Shown: positions 18,440-26,975, numbered from the stretch's first letter. The stretch is 64,000 nt of DNA from Cystobacter ferrugineus (GCF_001887355.1 NZ_MPIN01000010.1:280813-344812), one strand, 5' to 3'. Translations and numbers: made by a program. The notes: a model not told the origin generated them from the letters alone.

Positions 18440-19918
18440 GTGGGGCGGCTGGCCGCTCATCGCATGGAGCCGCGCGCTGTGCCCACCCGGCCGGTGCCCA
18501 TCTCCCCGGGCGAGTTCCAGCAAACCTTCCGGCGGCTCGCCCGCGACGTGCGGCTGGCGCACAGAAGGCCACGGGAGGCCGCCCACGCGTTGCTGCGCCC
18601 CTCGCGTGAGCCGCGGCAAGACACCGAGACGGTGGAGAGCGGGGGCGACTGGGAATGGGAGACGTACCGGGGCCGGGGCTACACCCTCGTGCCACGAAAC
18701 CAGCCGGGCCCGGTGTTGCTCACCCCCATGGCCGACGACGCCCTGAAGGCCTGGTACCTGAAGTGGTGTGAACGCCGGGGCGGCGGAGACTGCCTGGGCC
18801 TGCTGGACGATGGGCCCTATCTGCGCGCGGATGACCGGCGGGTGCTCGCCCTCGCCCTCGCCTTGGGCCCGGTGCTCGACGAGACCTGGCGGGCCCTGGC
18901 GCACGAGCTGATGGATGTGAGGGCGATGGTGTCCCTGGCCGTCTGGACGGTGTCAATCTATTGCATGATGTGGGTGGTGCCCGAGCCCACCACCAAGGCA
19001 CTGGCCGCGGGACTGACGGTGATTCTGATGGCGTGGCTGGGGTTGGAGACGGTGTGGGGGCTGATGGACGGGTACAGCCGCATGGCCGTGGCGGCGCACG
19101 AAGCCACCACCTTCGAGGAACTGCGCGCGGCGGGTGACACGTTCGGGAAGGTGCTGGGCGAGGACGCGGCGCGGGCGATGCTCCTGGCGGTGGCCTCGCT
19201 CACCGGGCGCACGATGGGCGAGGTGGCGGCGCGGGTGAAGTCGCTTCCGGGCTTTGGCCTCGCGAGGAAACAGTGGAAGGCCCAGGGCGGAGCCGCCGTC
19301 ATGAGCCGGGTGGAAGCCGAGGAGACGGCACTGGCACGAGAGGGAGCCCTGGCACGGGCGGTGGAGGCGGTGGAGATGGTGGCGACGTCTCCACAGGGAG
19401 GCTTCGCGGTGGTGATGCTCAAGCGTGGGCCGGGCGGAGGAGCGGGAAAGGCTCCTGGGGGCCGCTCTTGGGCAACCATCATGCGTCACCGGGGCGGCAA
19501 CCAACAGGTGGAACTCAGCGATGGCCAATACTGGCATCTGCCACGTGGCAGGTCGGTGGCGGACATTCCCACCCAGGACACGGTGGGGGACCAACTCCAA
19601 AAGGCAGTGACCCGGGCGGCCGAAGAATGGGGACCCCAGCACCTCACCGATAACGAGCGCCGAGCCATCCAGGCAGCCACGGAAAAGGGCCGCTCCTGGC
19701 TGGCGCGGTTACTGGAGCGCGAGGCCCGAGGCCGCTTCGTGGAAGAAAGGGTCTCCCGACAGTTCAAGCATCTCTATGACTTCAGCCGGAACAGGGGTGT
19801 AGACGTGATTGACCCCAAGACAGGCACTCGGTACGAGATTCTCTCAGGAACGGAGTCGAACCTGGCACGGCATGGCAGGCGCATGCCCGGCGAGTTCTTC
19901 CGGATGCTCACCTTCTAG
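18440..19918 (+). CDS. SitA5-type polymorphic toxin, apparently lacking its lipoprotein signal
   Basis: The body matches the myxobacterial SitA5-type toxins as I recall them: an ISPGEFQQTFRRLARDVR start region, WYLKWCERRGGGDCLGLL, a two-helix membrane region (residues about 165-205), and ATTFEELRAAGDTFGKVLG. The variable C-terminal domain ends DVIDPKTGTRYEILSGTESN and could be a nuclease-like fold. Sit toxins normally carry a lipobox for outer-membrane exchange; none is in this frame. An ATG at 18423 overlaps the membrane-gene stop (ATGA), but its frame (MRNQTWWGGWPLIAW) differs, so a frameshift or 5' truncation is likely. Starts at 18440 (GTG) or 18464 (ATG) are possible. Confidence 0.7.
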   Translation: MGRLAAHRMEPRAVPTRPVPISPGEFQQTFRRLARDVRLAHRRPREAAHALLRPSREPRQDTETVESGGDWEWETYRGRGYTLVPRNQPGPVLLTPMADDALKAWYLKWCERRGGGDCLGLLDDGPYLRADDRRVLALALALGPVLDETWRALAHELMDVRAMVSLAVWTVSIYCMMWVVPEPTTKALAAGLTVILMAWLGLETVWGLMDGYSRMAVAAHEATTFEELRAAGDTFGKVLGEDAARAMLLAVASLTGRTMGEVAARVKSLPGFGLARKQWKAQGGAAVMSRVEAEETALAREGALARAVEAVEMVATSPQGGFAVVMLKRGPGGGAGKAPGGRSWATIMRHRGGNQQVELSDGQYWHLPRGRSVADIPTQDTVGDQLQKAVTRAAEEWGPQHLTDNERRAIQAATEKGRSWLARLLEREARGRFVEERVSRQFKHLYDFSRNRGVDVIDPKTGTRYEILSGTESNLARHGRRMPGEFFRMLTF

Positions 19919-19926
19919 GGCGGCGC

Positions 19927-20550
19927 ATGCTCTTCACCAAGGTCTTCTACGAAAACAGACAAATCGAAAACGAGCATCTGGAGCTGACGGATAAGGGCTC
20001 GCTCTACTTTGTTGGTCCCAATCTGACACTGACAAACTGCACCCTCGTGTTGAAGGTGCCCGCCAGGAACCTGCAATTCGAAGGAGTGCGTTTCGTCAAT
20101 TGCACCTTCGACGTGAAACAGGAGTTGAAGAATCATCAGTCCTGGGTGTTCGCATCACTCAAAGGTTGCCGGTTCAAGGGACGGCTATCGGGCTGCGACT
20201 TCGGCACCTGGCCCGGCTACTCCGAGGGGTCCGAATTTGGATTCATTGAAGACTGTGACTTCTCCGAGGCCCGTCTGAACGGCTGCCGCATCATGGGGTG
20301 TGACCCGGAGACGCTGCGCTTTCCCAAGTGGCCCTGCTTCACCCTCCTGGAGCCCATTCGCAGAGCCCCAGAACTCCGAGGCGTCCCGTGGCCGGGCCGG
20401 TTCGGCCGCATTGTCATCGAGCACCTGCACACCCAGCCGGCACCTACCCGGGCCCTGACCTACCACGCTCCCTCTATTGCAAAGGAACTTGATACCACTG
20501 AAGAGGAACTCCGGGCCGTCATCGAGAAGTTCGACTGCATCGTCTACTGA
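19927..20550 (+). CDS. Pentapeptide-repeat-like putative immunity protein
   Basis: The 207-residue protein starts eight bases after the SitA5-type toxin stop. Its middle has pentapeptide-like strands with regular Cys/Phe/Leu positions (VRFVNCTF, LKGCRFKGRLSGCDF, IEDCDFSEARLNGCRI), suggesting a right-handed beta-helix. The C-terminus is different and ends in an acidic segment (DTTEEELRAVIEKFDCIVY). It is probably the cognate immunity protein; the evidence is position and gene pairing. Base composition is a little lower in GC than the flanks. Confidence 0.7.
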   Translation: MLFTKVFYENRQIENEHLELTDKGSLYFVGPNLTLTNCTLVLKVPARNLQFEGVRFVNCTFDVKQELKNHQSWVFASLKGCRFKGRLSGCDFGTWPGYSEGSEFGFIEDCDFSEARLNGCRIMGCDPETLRFPKWPCFTLLEPIRRAPELRGVPWPGRFGRIVIEHLHTQPAPTRALTYHAPSIAKELDTTEEELRAVIEKFDCIVY

Positions 20551-20594
20551 CCCGAACCCGAGCGGGCGTGGAACGTCACGCTCCGGGTATGGAT

Positions 20595-20972
20595 TCAGGG
20601 CTGAGCGGACTGGGGCGGACGTCCCCGGTGCTTCGAAACGGGCACGTAGCACGTACCCTGGTACTCCGCCTGGACGTCGAGGCACGGAGGACTGCGCTTC
20701 ACGGCCAGCCAGCATCCACCGTTGATCTCCACTTCATCCACCTGGGGTTTACAGGGCGCCGCGGCCTGATTCCTGAAGGGTTTGGCGGGCAATGGGTAGG
20801 CGAACGTTTGCGGAACCGGTGAATCCGAGTCGGACAGGATCGGGGCATCCACCTCGGAAGGAACCTCGGACACCACGACAGGTGCGAGCGGCTGACATCT
20901 GGAATCACTCGTCGCGTAGAGCCAGACACCGAACGACAGGGAGACGCTCGCAAGGCCCGCGAGAGCGGGCAT
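20595..20972 (-). CDS. Membrane-anchored Cys-containing tail protein of Ser/Thr kinase type
   Basis: The 125-residue protein has one N-terminal membrane helix (LAGLASVSLSFGVWLYAT), a Pro-rich spacer and a C-terminal motif EINGGCWLA ... PPCLDVQAEYQGTCYVP. The NGGCW/G(G/T)CY signature recurs in extracytoplasmic tails of myxobacterial Hanks-type kinases and in separate small proteins next to them. It follows the kinase-like N-lobe gene by 12 bp. Function beyond that association is unknown. Confidence 0.65.
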   Translation of the reverse strand: MPALAGLASVSLSFGVWLYATSDSRCQPLAPVVVSEVPSEVDAPILSDSDSPVPQTFAYPLPAKPFRNQAAAPCKPQVDEVEINGGCWLAVKRSPPCLDVQAEYQGTCYVPVSKHRGRPPQSAQP

Positions 20973-20984
20973 GAGCCGGGCACC

Positions 20985-21344
20985 CTAGGGCCGGGGTCCC
21001 GACGCGAGGTGGGCCGACAGTCTGGGATTGTCCTCCACGCGCCGGACCGCGGCGTCCGTCAGCACGAGGATGTCCGCCAGCTCCGTGGCCCGCACCGACG
21101 GAGGCGCTTCATCCACCCGCAGCGACACCGAGGCGGATTCGCGTTTGTAGAAGAGGCTCACGGCCCAGTCCCCCTCGGGCGTCCACTCCACGCGCTCTCC
21201 CGGCAGCAGCGTCAGGGCGGGCCTGCCCGTCGCGGCATGGCGCGCCTCGTAGAGACGGCCCAGATCCGGGCCCACCTCGTCATAACACCGGCTCAACTGG
21301 AAGGGCCCCAACCGCCTCTCCTCTCCGCTCTTCTCGTTCGCCAC
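20985..21344 (-). CDS. Kinase N-lobe-like short protein
   Basis: The 119-residue protein begins like the N-lobe of a myxobacterial Ser/Thr kinase (LGPFQLSRCYDEVGPDLGRLYEARHAATGRPALTLLPG region) but has no catalytic loop, DFG or APE. It cannot be an active kinase. It is either a split regulatory piece or a kinase relic paired with the downstream anchor protein. The start is GTG at 21344 with GGAGGG upstream. Confidence 0.6.
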   Translation of the reverse strand: MANEKSGEERRLGPFQLSRCYDEVGPDLGRLYEARHAATGRPALTLLPGERVEWTPEGDWAVSLFYKRESASVSLRVDEAPPSVRATELADILVLTDAAVRRVEDNPRLSAHLASGPRP

Positions 21345-21424
21345 GCGACGCCCCTCCGTGAGCCTTCACGGAAACGGATTTGACCATTCAAGTCAAGAGA
21401 GTTCGCATGTCCTGTTGGGTTCCC

Positions 21425-21525
21425 ACAGGCTGATGCTCGCGCACCCCTTCGCCGAGGCCTTCCTCTACCGCCTGCGCTCCGCCGATGCGCGAGGTGACAC
21501 TCGGGAGGATCGGCCCCGTGTGCGG
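21425..21525 (+). pseudogene. Decayed duplicate of the 3' end of the upstream membrane-protein gene
   Basis: About 90 bases here align with the last part of the membrane-protein gene ending at 18426. The segment reading HPFAEAFLYRLR corresponds to HYFADAFLYRFR there, and TGCGCGAGGTGACACTCGG corresponds to TGCGCGAGGTGACGCTCGG. One base is lost near the middle, which breaks the frame. The copy begins inside the last helix and fades out just beyond the original stop. It marks the right side of the toxin-containing segment. Confidence 0.75.
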
Positions 21526-21628
21526 GCATACCTCCGCGTTCCGCTATCGTCATCTACCTGACAAAGCCTTACCCTCCATGAGAGGAAAGCACGAACGCGC
21601 CCGTTCGCGATGTTCCTCGTACCAGGAG

Positions 21629-22087
21629 ATGGCTTTGCTGAAGAAGATGATTTTCGTTGTCACCGCGGCAATGGGATTGATGGCTTGTGGGACGAACACT
21701 CTCCAGGAGCCAGCGGAGCAGTCCACGGGCATGGTGAAGCAGGCGAGCACCTACGCCGAGTGCGGCTACCCATTTCATTACTGTGGCCTGGATGCCCACC
21801 CGGTGGGTGTGACTTGTGCGGGTTGCCCATGGGGCAACTGCCCCAAAGATGGTTATGACGCCACGCTTTGCGCGCCGAACGACTCGGGTGGCTATATCGA
21901 GTGCGGGTTGGTAGCGGAAACGAGGTATTGTGACCCTGGGTTCATCCGGGACGACAGCCACCCCGATGGTCCCTATCTCTGCTCCCCGGGGTGTAAACGC
22001 TCCCCCGACGACCAACCCACCAACTGTACGTTCTACCCATACAACGCGACTCGCTGCATCCCCGACCCCAACATGTCGTCGAGGTAG
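21629..22087 (+). CDS. Small Cys-rich lipoprotein
   Basis: The roughly 150-residue product has a lipoprotein signal (IFVVTAAMGLMAC) and a mature part with many Cys in short motifs (AECGYPFHYCGLDA, TCAGCPWGNCP, YCDPGF, CSPGCKRS). It is probably an extracytoplasmic disulfide-rich protein of unknown role. AGGAG touches the ATG at 21629, so the in-frame TTG at 21635, with six bases of spacing, could be the real start. A strong hairpin terminator follows the stop. Confidence 0.65.
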   Translation: MALLKKMIFVVTAAMGLMACGTNTLQEPAEQSTGMVKQASTYAECGYPFHYCGLDAHPVGVTCAGCPWGNCPKDGYDATLCAPNDSGGYIECGLVAETRYCDPGFIRDDSHPDGPYLCSPGCKRSPDDQPTNCTFYPYNATRCIPDPNMSSR

Positions 22088-22094
22088 ACCGGCC

Positions 22095-22132
22095 CGTTCA
22101 GGGAGAGCTTCACGCGCACCTCTCCCTGAACG
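22095..22132 (+). terminator. Strong hairpin downstream of the Cys-rich lipoprotein gene
   Basis: A perfect 13-bp inverted repeat (CGTTCAGGGAGAG and CTCTCCCTGAACG) with a 12-base loop starts seven bases after the stop codon. No long T tract follows, only GCTTTCG, so intrinsic termination is likely but not certain. It may also serve the converging DUF429 gene. Confidence 0.75.
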
Positions 22133-22273
22133 GAGTGCTTTCGCCCCCTCCCCAGTGGCGCAGGGCCCGGGAGCCGGAGTGGACTTCGGCGCCCAGAGCA
22201 GCCCCAGTTCCAGCGGCTCGGTCTCGAAGGGCTCGGACTCCTCGCATCATACCCGAGGAGGTGACATCCGAGC

Positions 22274-22975
22274 TCAGGTGCGCCGGACGTCCAGGATGCG
22301 GCCCTCGCGCAGCCAGCCCTCGGCGTCCCTCCACAGGGGCAGACCCACGGCATGGACGCGCTCGGGCGCGGTGCGGGTGAGCCACCCCAGCCACGCGCAC
22401 AGCGCCGCGTCGAGCTCGTCATGCGTGGGCAGCCCGCTCCCCGGAAAGCGCAGTCCCGCCGCCTCGAGCCGCTCCCGCCTCGCCGCCCGTCCCTCGGGTG
22501 AACTCTTCTTCCCCAACTTCTCCACAGCCAGGTGGCGCCACGTGGCTCCGGGAAAGGCCTCGAACAAGCGCGCCCGGCCCGGCTCGGGCGTGTCCACGTC
22601 CAGCAACTCCAGGGCCCCAAGCCGGTGCAGGGCCGCGAAGAGCAACACGCCGCCGCGCACGAAGCCGTGGAAGGGCCCGCCCGGCACGGGGAGCACGTCC
22701 GGAGTCCGCCCCGGCGCCCGCAGCAGCCGCTCGGCCTCGCGCACCCGGGCCCCTGGCCTCGCGAGCGCCTGGGGCCCATCCACCACCACCACGTCCGCCG
22801 GGCCCACCGGGAACGCGGCCACGAGGGCCTCCGGCTCGAGCCGCCCCTCGCCGTCGGGGGCGGGCCACTCGCGCTGCTCGAAGTCCACCCGCCCGTGGAT
22901 GTCCACCACGGCCACATCCACGGCGCGGGGACGGCGCGCGAACGGGTCGCTCAAATCCCAGCCCAGGAAACGCAC
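22274..22975 (-). CDS. DUF429 family protein
   Basis: The 233-residue protein fits DUF429, a predicted RNase H-like nuclease superfamily member. It has an N-terminal strand with acidic residue (FLGWDLSDPFARRP, then VDVAVVDIHG), a DVVVVDGPQAL strand, and a C-terminal acidic motif THDELDAALCAWLGWL as in the family. The biochemical role of DUF429 is not established. It stands alone. Confidence 0.75.
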   Translation of the reverse strand: MRFLGWDLSDPFARRPRAVDVAVVDIHGRVDFEQREWPAPDGEGRLEPEALVAAFPVGPADVVVVDGPQALARPGARVREAERLLRAPGRTPDVLPVPGGPFHGFVRGGVLLFAALHRLGALELLDVDTPEPGRARLFEAFPGATWRHLAVEKLGKKSSPEGRAARRERLEAAGLRFPGSGLPTHDELDAALCAWLGWLTRTAPERVHAVGLPLWRDAEGWLREGRILDVRRT

Positions 22976-23152
22976 GCGCCGAGCCTACCCGAGGCGCCTG
23001 GCAGAGGAGGATTTCGAGTCGGAACTTCAGGATGGTGGCACGCAAGTACGTGGACCCGGCGGCGGACTCCGCCCTGGCGTTCCCCAACTCGCCGGGAACT
23101 GACGGTCCGCCGCCGGACGCCTCGCGCGGCCGCTCGCCGAAGTGACGCTGGC

Positions 23153-24001
23153 TCACTTGATACGGATGCGCTGACCGACCACCAGCAGGCTTGGGTTCTT
23201 GATCTGCCCCTGACCCGGCCCACCCTTGTTGCGCGCGAGCAGGGTGGTGACCGGCACGCCAAAGCGCTTGGAGAGCGTCGAGAGGTTGTCGCCCGGGACC
23301 ACCGTGCGCCAGATCTGCACGGCCCTCTTGGCCGGCGCGGGGGGCGCCCTGCCGCCGGGAATCACCAGCTTGACGCCCACCCGAAGCAGGCTGGGGTTGC
23401 TGATCCGGTTGACCCGCGCGAGCTCCTTCCAGCCACCAGGCACCTTGAAGCGGTTGGAGATGGCCGAGAGCGTGTCGCCCGGCTTCGTGGTGTAGGTCAG
23501 CGAGGCCGCGGGTTTGGGCACTGGACCGCCAGGCAGAGGCGGCTTCGGACGGGGCCTGGCGCGGTCGGTGAACGGCGGGTAGCAGTAACCCGTGATGCTT
23601 GCTTTTCGGATGCGCTGGTGGACGCCGTTCGGTTTGCCGGTGTTGCCCTCGATCGTGAGGATGTGGCCCTTCTTCACCTGGACCACGATCCCAACGTGGT
23701 TGCCCCCGGGTCTTCCAGGCATCCAGTCGAAGCACACCAGCGCGCCGACGCGCGGCTTCGCGCCGAATCGCCGCTTCCTCCTGAAATCGTCGATGAGCGC
23801 CTGCACCAACGCTCGCTTCCGGAACGCCGCGCCGTTCCCGGACTTGGCGGCACACCACGACACGAACATCGCGCAGTACTCGTGCTGGAGGCCGTACCAC
23901 GCGCCATATTTCGTGCGCGGTAATCCATTCGGCATCCGGGAGGAGCGGTAACCGACCTGCGACCGCGCCACGGCCAGGAACTTCTCGAGTTGGACGTTCA
24001 T
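23153..24001 (-). CDS. CHAP-domain lysin with two LysM repeats
   Basis: The 282-residue protein has an N-terminal CHAP amidase/peptidase domain: catalytic Cys43 in HEYCAMFVSWCA, His about 101 in GGNHVGIVVQV, and IEGNT. A Pro-rich linker follows, then two LysM peptidoglycan-binding repeats (TTKPGDTLSAISNRFKV and TVVPGDNLSTLSKRFGV, each ending in a VG-x-IP/IRI strand). No signal peptide is present, as in phage endolysins or effectors exported by other routes. It overlaps the upstream acidic-protein gene by ATGA. Confidence 0.87.
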   Translation of the reverse strand: MNVQLEKFLAVARSQVGYRSSRMPNGLPRTKYGAWYGLQHEYCAMFVSWCAAKSGNGAAFRKRALVQALIDDFRRKRRFGAKPRVGALVCFDWMPGRPGGNHVGIVVQVKKGHILTIEGNTGKPNGVHQRIRKASITGYCYPPFTDRARPRPKPPLPGGPVPKPAASLTYTTKPGDTLSAISNRFKVPGGWKELARVNRISNPSLLRVGVKLVIPGGRAPPAPAKRAVQIWRTVVPGDNLSTLSKRFGVPVTTLLARNKGGPGQGQIKNPSLLVVGQRIRIK

Positions 24002-24219
24002 GGCGCCACCTCCTTCTCCGACTCGTCCTCGTCCACGAAGTCCACTCCGACATCCTCGGGATCGTCGTCGCTGAACGACAGCTCATCCTCCGGATCGTCT
24101 TCATCCTCGACGGGGCCGCTGTCGATCAGCAGCGCCTCTTCTTCCGGTGTCTTGCTCTCGATCTCGTCATCGGTCGGGGTCGGCAGCTGGCTCTTCCCTC
24201 GCCTGTTCTTGACCGCCAT
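23998..24219 (-). CDS. Small acidic protein coupled to the CHAP lysin
   Basis: This 73-residue protein is basic for the first 12 residues (MAVKNRRGKSQL) and then extremely acidic (long D/E runs such as EDEDDPEDELSFSDDDPED). No fold is recognised. Its stop overlaps the lysin start (ATGA), so the two are made together. It could be an inhibitor, chaperone or DNA-mimic-like partner; that is inference from charge and position. Confidence 0.65.
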   Translation of the reverse strand: MAVKNRRGKSQLPTPTDDEIESKTPEEEALLIDSGPVEDEDDPEDELSFSDDDPEDVGVDFVDEDESEKEVAP

Positions 24220-24299
24220 GAGGCTTCTCCTCCGAAATCGGGTTGCATCAAAACAACAGAGCGGCGTGGTGGCGGGTGTGATGGCCGGAGTGCACCCTC

Positions 24300-24770
24300 A
24301 TGCAACCGGGTTGCACCAGGGGCAGGCGAAGAAGCGAGCGCGGCGACTTGGAGTTGCACCTGGAGCGGCCCCTCCTGGTGCTGGAGGATGTGGGCGGCAG
24401 GGCCCTCTCGGAGCAGCTCGGCCAGCGATCCACAACTCCTCCAGCCCTGGCTCCGCCCCCGCTCGAGGGAGGACGGTGGTATGGGCCGAGAAGTCAGGAG
24501 ACCGCACTCCTGGAGCTGGTGCATGCGCGTGCCGAGGAAGCGGATGTGGCCGCGCTCGATGCTGGTGCTCCCCAGGGTGTTACCGAAGTCGAGACACTCG
24601 TGCAGGCGCGAAGAGGACAAGGCCGTTATCGCGAGGAATTGCTCGCGTTGTGGCAAGGTCGTTGTGCGGTTACTGGATGCTCACACGGTGCTGTTCTGCG
24701 CGCCTCTCACGCCAGGCCTTGGCGCATGATTTGCGCTGCGGGACGCCGCGAATACCTGATGAGTGGGTGA
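24300..24770 (+). pseudogene. HNH endonuclease, truncated remnant
   Basis: The frame ends with a recognisable first half of an HNH nuclease domain: GQGRYREELLALWQGRCAVTGC, then AVLRASHARPWR. Intact family members continue with an Asn/His-rich second half (the NGL/H motif); here it is replaced by an unrelated tail and a stop. The upstream part of the frame (24300 to about 24580) has no recognisable domain. I call it a broken gene. Confidence 0.65.
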
Positions 24771-25025
24771 ATTCCCTTATCGCGGACGTGGTACAGCCAA
24801 GGTGGTTTCGTCGGCAACCCCAATGGAAGCCTGGTGCCGCTCGCCCTCACCTTCTCGGCGGTGATGCGGCCGGATGCAGGTAACTGGCCCTATGCCCTGG
24901 TGGACGCCTGGTCGGGCATCCTCACGCAGACTGGCAGAATCTCCGCGACGGGCGTGAGGACCTACCTGCCCGCGGGGGGCCCGGGTGTGATGTCGAGCCT
25001 CGGAACCCATACCCTGGGCTACTGA
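24771..25025 (+). pseudogene. C-terminal fragment of an unidentified protein
   Basis: Directly after the HNH stop, a different frame reads a protein-like tail of about 84 residues (WYSQGGFVGNPNGSLVPLAL, later VDAWSGILTQTGRISATG) ending at TGA 25023-25025. There is no credible start except a GTG at 24834. The amphipathic beta pattern suggests the end of a secreted or structural protein. I do not recognise it. It is probably a leftover from a deletion that also cut the HNH gene. Confidence 0.45.
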
Positions 25026-25050
25026 GCCGCGGACGTCACGCCTGCTGAGC

Positions 25051-25953
25051 TCACCGGGCTCGCACGAGTTCGCCGACGGTGGGCGACAGCAACTCCATCA
25101 GCCAGGTCATCACGGCGCGCACGCGACGCGGCACCGAGCGCCCGTGCGTGTGCAGCAGCGTGATGGGCACCGGTCGTGCGATGAACTCCGGCAGAATCTC
25201 GACGAGCTTGTTCGCGTGCCGCTCCAGCCCGGGTCGCGGCACCTGCACGATGCCCAGGCCCGCGATGCACGCCGCCTCATACACGTCGAAGTTGTCGACG
25301 GTCACCACGCTGCGCATCGGTAGCTCCTTGTACGTCTTGCCGTCGAAGTACTCGAAGACCGGGACCGGGTCGGTTGCGTAGTGGACGACGAAGTGGTCGC
25401 GCAGATCGTCCAGCGTGCGCGGAGTTCCATGCTGGCGCAGGTACGAAGGGCTCGCGCAGTTCATCATCGGCGCCTCGCCGATGCGGCGCCCGACGAGCCC
25501 CGGTTCGTTGACCGGCCCCACGCGCAGCACGAGATCGAACCCCTCGCGCACCGCCGCCACGAGTCGGTCGCTCGCGCAGATGTCCAACTGGAGCTGCGGA
25601 TGGCGCGCGAGCAGCTCGGGCAACCGAGGAATGACGAACTCGCGCGCAATGAGGACGGGGAGTTCCACGCGCACCCGTCCACGCAACGCACGGCTCGCAT
25701 GAAAGAGCGCCGCGATTTCCTCGGCCTCCGCGAGAAGACCGTGGGCACGCTTCAGGAGTTGCTCCCCCTCGGGTGTGGGGCGCACGACGCGAGTCGAGCG
25801 CTGGAGGAGCTGCGTTCCAAGCTCGGCTTCGAGCTTCTGCACGTGCGCGGACGCGCGTGCCTTGGGCATGCCGAGCTGGTGAGCGGCCTGCGTGAAGCTC
25901 CGCAGCTCCGCCACCCGGACGAAGACCTTGAGGGCGTCGAGGTCAAGGCTCAT
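25051..25953 (-). CDS. LysR-family transcriptional regulator
   Basis: The 300-residue protein has the N-terminal LysR winged helix-turn-helix (LDALKVFVRVAELRSFTQAA, then RASAHVQKLEAELGTQLLQR). The substrate-binding domain carries family strands such as GRVRVELPVLIAREFVIPRL and DLVLRVGP. It is divergent from the SDR gene with 76 bp between, the usual arrangement for a LysR regulator and its target. The effector is unknown. Confidence 0.93.
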   Translation of the reverse strand: MSLDLDALKVFVRVAELRSFTQAAHQLGMPKARASAHVQKLEAELGTQLLQRSTRVVRPTPEGEQLLKRAHGLLAEAEEIAALFHASRALRGRVRVELPVLIAREFVIPRLPELLARHPQLQLDICASDRLVAAVREGFDLVLRVGPVNEPGLVGRRIGEAPMMNCASPSYLRQHGTPRTLDDLRDHFVVHYATDPVPVFEYFDGKTYKELPMRSVVTVDNFDVYEAACIAGLGIVQVPRPGLERHANKLVEILPEFIARPVPITLLHTHGRSVPRRVRAVMTWLMELLSPTVGELVRAR

Positions 25954-25974
25954 TGTCTTGACTTACCAGACAGT

Positions 25975-26003
25975 GTGTCGGCGGTCTCGCGCTTTACCGA
26001 CAC
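25975..26003. promoter_or_regulatory. Candidate LysR operator in the divergent intergenic region
   Basis: A 7-bp inverted repeat, GTGTCGG and CCGACAC, with 15 bases between, sits midway between the LysR and SDR starts. LysR boxes are typically interrupted dyads of this size. A TTGACT hexamer lies just upstream (about 25959). This is a pattern observation only. Confidence 0.4.
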
Positions 26004-26029
26004 CCGCGTGGATCGTTACACCACGGCGC

Positions 26030-26944
26030 ATGACCCAGTGGACAACTTCCGACATTCCTTCTCAGAAGGGCCGTTCGGCCGTCATCACCGGTACCGGAGG
26101 TCTCGGACTCGAGGATGCCCTCGAACTTGCACGGACAGGCGGTGAGATCATCATCGCGGGCCGCAATCCGCAGAAAGGCGCGGATGCTGTCGCGAGAATC
26201 CGATCCGAAGTCCCCTCCGCGAATGTCCGGTTCGAGCAGGTCGATCTCGCCAGCCTCGAGTCCGTCGCCGACTTCGCCGCGCGGCTGAAGGGGCAGCGAG
26301 GGAGTCTCGATCTGTTGATCAACAACGCCGCCGTGATGACCCCGCCGAGGCGGCAGACAACCTCGGATGGCTTCGAGCTGCAGTTCGGCACCAACCATCT
26401 CGGCCACTTCGCCCTGACGGCCCACCTCATGCCGCTGCTGCGCAATGGGACGAACGCGCGCGTCGTCACGCTGTCGAGCGTTGCCGCGCGGGACGGCGCG
26501 ATCGACTTCGACGATCTGCACGCGACGCGGAGCTACCAGCCGATGCGGGCCTATGGTCAGTCGAAGCTCGCCTGCCTGCTCTTCGCCTTCGAGCTGCAGC
26601 GGCGCAGCGAGGCGAATCGGTGGGGTGTCTCCAGCATCGCCGCGCACCCCGGCATCTCGCGCACCGACCTGCTGCACAACGCTCCCGGCCGTTGGAGTGC
26701 CGCCGGCATGACGCGGACGCTCATGTGGTTCATGTTCCAGCCCGCGTCGCAGGGTGCGCTCCCCACGCTCTTCGCCGCGACCTCGCCCGAGGCGAGGGCC
26801 GGCGCCTACTACGGCCCCGACAAGATGAACGAAATGCGTGGCTTTCCCGCGCTGGCGAAGGTTCCTCCGCGAGCGGAAGACAGAACGGCTGCCGAACGCC
26901 TCTGGCGCGTGTCCGAGGCGCTCACCCGCGTCACCTTTCAATGA
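26030..26944 (+). CDS. Short-chain dehydrogenase/reductase
   Basis: The 304-residue protein is an SDR of the retinol-dehydrogenase/WW-domain-oxidoreductase-like group. It has the cofactor loop VITGTGGLGLEDALEL, INNAAVM (NNAG-like), and the catalytic Ser in VTLSSVAARD with YGQSKLACLL as YxxxK. The loop has a slightly unusual TGTGGLG instead of TGxxxGIG. The start at 26030 is chosen because the Rossmann fold begins about 20 residues later. It is the likely target of the divergent LysR gene. Confidence 0.9.
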   Translation: MTQWTTSDIPSQKGRSAVITGTGGLGLEDALELARTGGEIIIAGRNPQKGADAVARIRSEVPSANVRFEQVDLASLESVADFAARLKGQRGSLDLLINNAAVMTPPRRQTTSDGFELQFGTNHLGHFALTAHLMPLLRNGTNARVVTLSSVAARDGAIDFDDLHATRSYQPMRAYGQSKLACLLFAFELQRRSEANRWGVSSIAAHPGISRTDLLHNAPGRWSAAGMTRTLMWFMFQPASQGALPTLFAATSPEARAGAYYGPDKMNEMRGFPALAKVPPRAEDRTAAERLWRVSEALTRVTFQ

Positions 26945-26975
26945 GCGCACTCGCAGAAATCCCGCGGGGCACGAC

